From Leptospira ognonensis (GTDB lineage Bacteria; Spirochaetota; Leptospiria; Leptospirales; Leptospiraceae), in contig NZ_RQGD01000009.1 of NCBI RefSeq assembly GCF_004770745.1, positions 15,606 to 79,605 on the forward strand: DNA of 64,000 nucleotides. Reading direction: 5' to 3'. Of the stretch, positions 60,643 to 64,000 are shown piece by piece. The notes beneath the pieces were generated by a model, which was not told the origin of the DNA, did not search any database, and worked only from the letters and a program-made list of their open reading frames with translations. The stretch's first letter is position 1. Each line of letters starts with the position of its first letter. Made by a program: the position numbers and the translations under genes.

Positions 60643-62160
60643 TTAGAGTCGATTTAAGGCATCAATATATGCCTTCGCACAGGCTTCGATGATATCCGTA
60701 GAATCACCTTTACCCACGACGCGTTTTCCTTCGTACTCGACTGTCACGGATGCTTCCGCCATGGCATCTGTTCCTTCGGTAACAGGTGAAATGACAAGTC
60801 GTGATAACAGTGGATAGATGCCTGTAATTTTATCTATGGATTTAAAAATGCTATCAACAGGACCATCTCCGGTAGCTTCGGCAGACTTGGTTTCCTTGCT
60901 CACTTTTAATGTAAGACGAGAAGTGGGAGTTTTGTTTGAGCCTGTTGCCTGCTCAAAACTCACCAGTTCAAAAGTACCATCTACCTGTGTCCTTCTTGTC
61001 TCTGACTGGAAAAGAGCAGAAATGTCTTCATCAAAAACTTCCTTTTTCTTATCGGCAATCTCAAGAAACCGTTGGTAGGCGTTGTCTAGCTCTTCTGGTT
61101 TTGGATCAAAACCCAAGCGGATGATTCGATCTTTAAATCCAGCACGACCAGAATGTCTTCCGAGAACCATACGGTTGGATTTGAGTCCCACAGATTCTGG
61201 GGTCATGATTTCATAGGTTTGTCTATTTTTGATGACACCATCTTGGTGGATGCCAGATTCATGGGCGAATGCATTGGCACCTACAATCGCTTTGTTCGGT
61301 TGAACTACCATTCCGGTAATCGTTTTCACTAAGTAGGACGCCCGAGTGATGAGAGAAGAATCAATTTTAGTTTCTACCCCAAATCTGTCTCTTCGGGTCC
61401 GAAGTGCCATGACCACTTCTTCCATGGCAGTGTTTCCCGCGCGTTCTCCAATGCCATTGACTGTACATTCGATTTGCCTTCCGCCTGCAAGAACGGTTGC
61501 AAGTGAGTTTGCAACAGCAAGCCCTAAGTCATTATGACAGTGGGCAGAAAAAATAACTTTATCTGCACCTTTCACTTTGGTTTTTAGAAATTGAAATAAT
61601 TCGAAATACTCTTGAGGTGTCGTATAACCAACGGTATCTGGAATGTTGATGGTGGTTGCACCTTCTTGGATGACAGCCTCCACAAGTTCCCGCAGGAACT
61701 CCCATTCCGATCTTGTAGCATCTTCTGGAGAAAATTCCACATCCTCTACAAATCCTCTTGCCATCTTCACGGCTTCCCTTGCCATCTCCAAGACTTCTGC
61801 TGGTGTTTTTCCTAGCTTGTGTTTCATGTGGATGGGGGAAGAGGCTATGAATGTATGGATGCGTTTTCGTTTTGCTTCTTTAAGAGCATCTCTTGCGGAT
61901 TCTAAATCGGCTCTTAGTGACCGAGCAAGAGCGCAGATGACAGGGCCTTCCACTTCACGAGCAATGCGGGAGACGGCAGCGAATTGGACGGGAGAGGAAA
62001 CAGGAAATCCTGCCTCGATGATGTCGACATTCATTTTCGCAAGGTGCAAGGCAATTTCTACCTTTTCATCCTCACTCATGGCTGCACCAGGGCATTGTTC
62101 CCCGTCTCTCAGTGTGGTATCAAATATGCGTACGAAATCTTCCATCTCTTTCCAGATCAT
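60643..62160 (-). CDS. leuA: 2-isopropylmalate synthase
   Basis: LeuA condenses 2-oxoisovalerate with acetyl-CoA, the first step of leucine synthesis. The 505-residue protein has the DRE-TIM barrel signatures FDTTLRDGEQCPGAAMSEDE, SAHCHNDLGLAVANSLAT and GIGERAGNTAMEEVV, and HESGIHQDGVIKNRQTYEIM. A C-terminal regulatory domain (about 380-505) should bind leucine. Citramalate synthase is a related alternative common in leptospires, but these motifs fit LeuA better. The start at 62160 follows AAAGGAC; the ATG at 62145 is the other option. Confidence 0.9.
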   Translation of the reverse strand: MIWKEMEDFVRIFDTTLRDGEQCPGAAMSEDEKVEIALHLAKMNVDIIEAGFPVSSPVQFAAVSRIAREVEGPVICALARSLRADLESARDALKEAKRKRIHTFIASSPIHMKHKLGKTPAEVLEMAREAVKMARGFVEDVEFSPEDATRSEWEFLRELVEAVIQEGATTINIPDTVGYTTPQEYFELFQFLKTKVKGADKVIFSAHCHNDLGLAVANSLATVLAGGRQIECTVNGIGERAGNTAMEEVVMALRTRRDRFGVETKIDSSLITRASYLVKTITGMVVQPNKAIVGANAFAHESGIHQDGVIKNRQTYEIMTPESVGLKSNRMVLGRHSGRAGFKDRIIRLGFDPKPEELDNAYQRFLEIADKKKEVFDEDISALFQSETRRTQVDGTFELVSFEQATGSNKTPTSRLTLKVSKETKSAEATGDGPVDSIFKSIDKITGIYPLLSRLVISPVTEGTDAMAEASVTVEYEGKRVVGKGDSTDIIEACAKAYIDALNRL

Positions 62161-62163
62161 ACT

Positions 62164-63597
62164 TTAGAAGTCCTTTGTCAAGGAGTTCGGCACCCAAATC
62201 CTTTCCCCTCGCTGAGGACAATGAGCCCGAACCTCGAATTGGTTTTTAAACGCTCCTGAAATCCAAAGATACGGGTTTCCCTCCGAGTCACAGGGAAGCG
62301 GTTGTAACTGGTTCTCGCTCCAAAATCGAAGTTTTTTTTCCGCGATATAGCTTGTCCAAAATCGTTTGTTAGGCTGCGATTGATGATAGGCAAGGATTCC
62401 TTCCCGATGAGTAGCAATTCGTTCAACCATTGTTTGTGTTATGCTAAGTGTAATAAAAAGTGAAAATGCGAGAAGGAGATAACTAAAAGCATAGTATATT
62501 TGATAGTTCGTGCACGAAAGTGAAGATGGCTTCAGAATCACAATCACTCCATAGAGCAGGAAACAATAAAGAGAAGGTACCAAATAGCGGATGGGAAAGG
62601 CATGCGGAAATGCATATCGACCGATGATCCCCAAAAAACAAAAGGACAAAATACCAAAAACAAGGAAGGAATTAGTCAATCTCATTTTCCTTTTTTTTAA
62701 AATCGATGCAAGAATGATACAAATACCGATTAGGTGAAATAGTAAACCCACTCTAGTAAAATAAAGTTTAAAGAAAATGTAGAAATAGGTGAGCGTATTA
62801 AGAAAGAATTCACCTAGTGAAGTGTTCGAAATGTTTTTGAGTAAGTTTAAAAAGCTGCTTGGGATGTGATAAAAGTGATTCAAATACTGGAGTAAAACTT
62901 CCGAGAAAAGTAGGATCAGAATGGATAAAATGATCCATCGATACATATCCTTGCGGTTTTTGTGAATAAAAATCAGAGAGAAAAAACAGAGAATAAGGAA
63001 TCGATCTGAAAGATAGCCAAAGAATAAAATCGGAAGGCAAAGTGCAAAATAAGACATTCGACTGCTTTTGAAACGATAGAATGAAAGTGTTCCTAAAAAT
63101 AGATAAATCGCGGAGGTATGATGCCCGCTGGTAAATAGATAAACGAATAAATTTAAACTCGACTCATGGAAATACGAAACAGAGATACTCACCAAGAGAA
63201 GAAGAAGGATGAGGTGGATCGCAAATCGCGCTTTATGTTTACCTAATTCTTGTTTGAGTAAAAAGTATGAACTCAGTAAGATGAGAGTTAGATTCAAAAT
63301 CCCATATGTAGCAGGTAAGTATTTGAGTGAAACACAAAAGGAAAGCAAATACATGAGAAACATATCCGGAAAGGCATAGGTTGAGGGCGGAAAAAACCAA
63401 TGAGAAATGTTTTCCGTTTTTAAATCCGTAACAAATAGAGGTAGATAGAGATTGTCTGGATGGTATAGGATCTCATAATAAATGGTCTGGGTGGCAAAAT
63501 AGCCAACCATGGCAGTTCCAAGATAAAACAGAAAATGCGGGTACTTCAATTTCATGGAGAGGAACGTCGGCACTTTCTTAAAAAAAACCATTTCCAT
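62164..63597 (-). CDS. Multi-spanning membrane protein of unknown function
   Basis: The 477-residue protein has about ten to twelve membrane helices and a soluble C-terminal tail (about 405-477, KRFWTSYIAEKKLRFWSENQ to GERIWVPNSLTKDF). An early extracytoplasmic loop carries DLKTENISHWFFPPSTYAFP followed by DMFLMYLLSF, and a later one LFTSGHHTSAIYLFLG. The plan (polytopic N-terminal part, an acidic/aromatic first loop, soluble tail) recalls membrane glycosyltransferases or O-antigen ligases, but I see no diagnostic motif. It is the first gene of the leuA-hisC run. Confidence 0.72.
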   Translation of the reverse strand: MEMVFFKKVPTFLSMKLKYPHFLFYLGTAMVGYFATQTIYYEILYHPDNLYLPLFVTDLKTENISHWFFPPSTYAFPDMFLMYLLSFCVSLKYLPATYGILNLTLILLSSYFLLKQELGKHKARFAIHLILLLLLVSISVSYFHESSLNLFVYLFTSGHHTSAIYLFLGTLSFYRFKSSRMSYFALCLPILFFGYLSDRFLILCFFSLIFIHKNRKDMYRWIILSILILLFSEVLLQYLNHFYHIPSSFLNLLKNISNTSLGEFFLNTLTYFYIFFKLYFTRVGLLFHLIGICIILASILKKRKMRLTNSFLVFGILSFCFLGIIGRYAFPHAFPIRYLVPSLYCFLLYGVIVILKPSSLSCTNYQIYYAFSYLLLAFSLFITLSITQTMVERIATHREGILAYHQSQPNKRFWTSYIAEKKLRFWSENQLQPLPCDSEGNPYLWISGAFKNQFEVRAHCPQRGERIWVPNSLTKDF

Positions 63598-63617
63598 GAA
63601 ATGAAAGTCAAATATAT

Positions 63618-63860
63618 GTGAGCCAAGGAAAATTCCTCTTTTACTCCTTTAATTTTGCGGGCGGAAAGGATACGAGAGAGGCTGCGAAATTATATGCTGA
63701 GTCCTTTGGATGGGAAATCCTTAAGGAAAGCCCAGGTCATTCGGAACTTCGCATTGGACAGGGCGTACTCATTGTATTCTCAAGGCCAACCGCTGTTTGT
63801 CCTGTGACTCCAGGGATCAAGATAGGATACATAGGCTTCTGCAGAGGTGCTTCCTTCTAG
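63618..63860 (+). pseudogene. VOC/glyoxalase-like gene, 5' part, interrupted by an inverted repeat
   Basis: Starting at GTG (63618), the frame reads as the N-terminal half of a VOC-type protein: FLFYSFNFAGGKDTREAAKL, YAESFGWEILKE, then SELRIGQGVLIVFSRPTAVC up to VTPG at 63815. From 63817 the frame runs into the reverse complement of downstream sequence and ends after 14 unrelated residues. The true continuation (TITLVTTSLGKLPFENNDSF, then the VOC-type end AYVSYLDPW) is found on the opposite strand at 63817-63925. The intact protein would be roughly 110-130 residues. Confidence 0.65.
63742..63816 (+). repeat. Left arm of a perfect inverted repeat of at least 75 bp
   Basis: Positions 63742-63816 are identical (75/75) to the reverse complement of 63926-64000. 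The arms are separated by 109 bp (63817-63925). The right arm is cut by the window edge, so the full arm length is unknown. Confidence 0.95.
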
Positions 63861-64000
63861 TGTAAAAAAACTATCATTGTTTTCGAAAGGAAGTTTGCCG
63901 AGAGAAGTAGTAACAAGCGTTATTGTCCCTGGAGTCACAGGACAAACAGCGGTTGGCCTTGAGAATACAATGAGTACGCCCTGTCCAATGCGAAGTTCCG
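63780..64000 (-). other. Mirror copy of the VOC-like gene reading in from the right edge
   Basis: On the minus strand an open frame enters at 64000 with LRIGQGVLIVFSRPTAVCPV, continues through 63925-63817 as TITLVTTSLGKLPFENNDSF and STSAEAYVSYLDPW, then crosses into the left arm (SHRTNSGWP) and stops at 63780. It holds the middle and near-C-terminal part of the same VOC-like protein whose first half is at 63618. It is probably one gene folded back on itself, not two genes. Confidence 0.6.
63926..64000 (-). repeat. Right arm of the inverted repeat (truncated by window edge)
   Basis: The exact reverse complement of 63742-63816. If the arm continues, the next bases beyond 64000 should read as the reverse complement of the sequence leftwards from 63741. 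Confidence 0.95.

Noticed and set aside
63817..63925. Spacer between the inverted repeats as an invertible promoter or attachment site
   Set aside because: Its reverse complement continues the VOC-like reading frame, so it is coding sequence; no recombinase gene or promoter-like boxes are visible nearby.

Overview
The window looks like a chromosomal segment of a spirochaete of the genus Leptospira. The evidence is a periplasmic-flagellum gene set (FlgG-FlgA-FlgH-FlgI-FlgJ, a FlgF-like rod protein and a FlaB core flagellin starting MIINHN), LpxC (so an LPS-bearing outer membrane), a cyclic-nucleotide-gated K+ channel of the LliK/SthK type, moderately AT-rich sequence, and many signal-peptide or lipoprotein genes with relaxed lipoboxes. 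I cannot assign the species or clade from sequence alone. The region is gene-dense with short operons. I see no rRNA, tRNA, CRISPR array, IS element or complete prophage.

Layout. 1-652 holds the 5' part of a secreted protein gene on the minus strand. 769-5854 is a housekeeping run: truB, rpsO, pnp, an M16 peptidase and dut. 5928-10028 is the flagellar rod/ring operon flgG-flgA-flgH-flgI-flgJ. 10029-15458 (minus) carries a YihY-type membrane protein with a beta-propeller inserted in it, two methyltransferases, an ATP-grasp enzyme and an RRM protein. 15573-24225 holds flgF, a GNAT, a REC-PAS-PAS-HisKA_2 kinase, DUF1232, an uncharacterised pair with an alpha/beta hydrolase, a HAD phosphatase, a methyltransferase and a membrane protein. 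24398-33301 holds an RRM protein, pepN, an acyl-CoA synthetase, a TPR protein, a phage-type YopX protein, an orphan ParA and the CNG channel. 33412-40207 holds ybaB, an OmpA-like lipoprotein, flaB, a cobalamin adenosyltransferase, a POT transporter, PTS enzyme I and lpxC. 40441-44245 is an Mla-type lipid-transport operon (mlaE-mlaF-mlaD) led by an unusual aromatic-repeat protein. 44291-49844 holds ddl and a lipoprotein/AI-2E permease/xseA/xseB/symporter operon. 49934-57542 holds DedA, a 7TM-HAMP-SpoIIE-TPR phosphatase, a FemAB-like protein and clpS-clpA. 57549-63597 holds a membrane protein, ridA, two Hsp20 genes behind a CIRCE-like operator, and a membrane protein/leuA/hisC operon.

The right edge is abnormal. 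A VOC-like gene starting at 63618 is interrupted by a perfect inverted repeat of at least 75 bp (63742-63816 against 63926-64000) whose distal arm runs off the window. The junction has the signature of a microhomology foldback, so it is either a real inverted duplication or a chimeric assembly.

Functional themes are envelope biogenesis (LpxC, Mla, Ddl, OmpA-like protein), motility (rod, rings, filament), proteostasis (ClpS/ClpA, Hsp20 pair, PepN, M16) and signalling (HisKA_2 kinase, SpoIIE phosphatase, CNG channel). The items most worth a second look are the right-edge foldback, the propeller-in-YihY protein, the repeat protein translationally coupled to mlaE, the CIRCE-like site, the cysteine-free FlgH, and the hairpins in the leaders of flaB and flgF.
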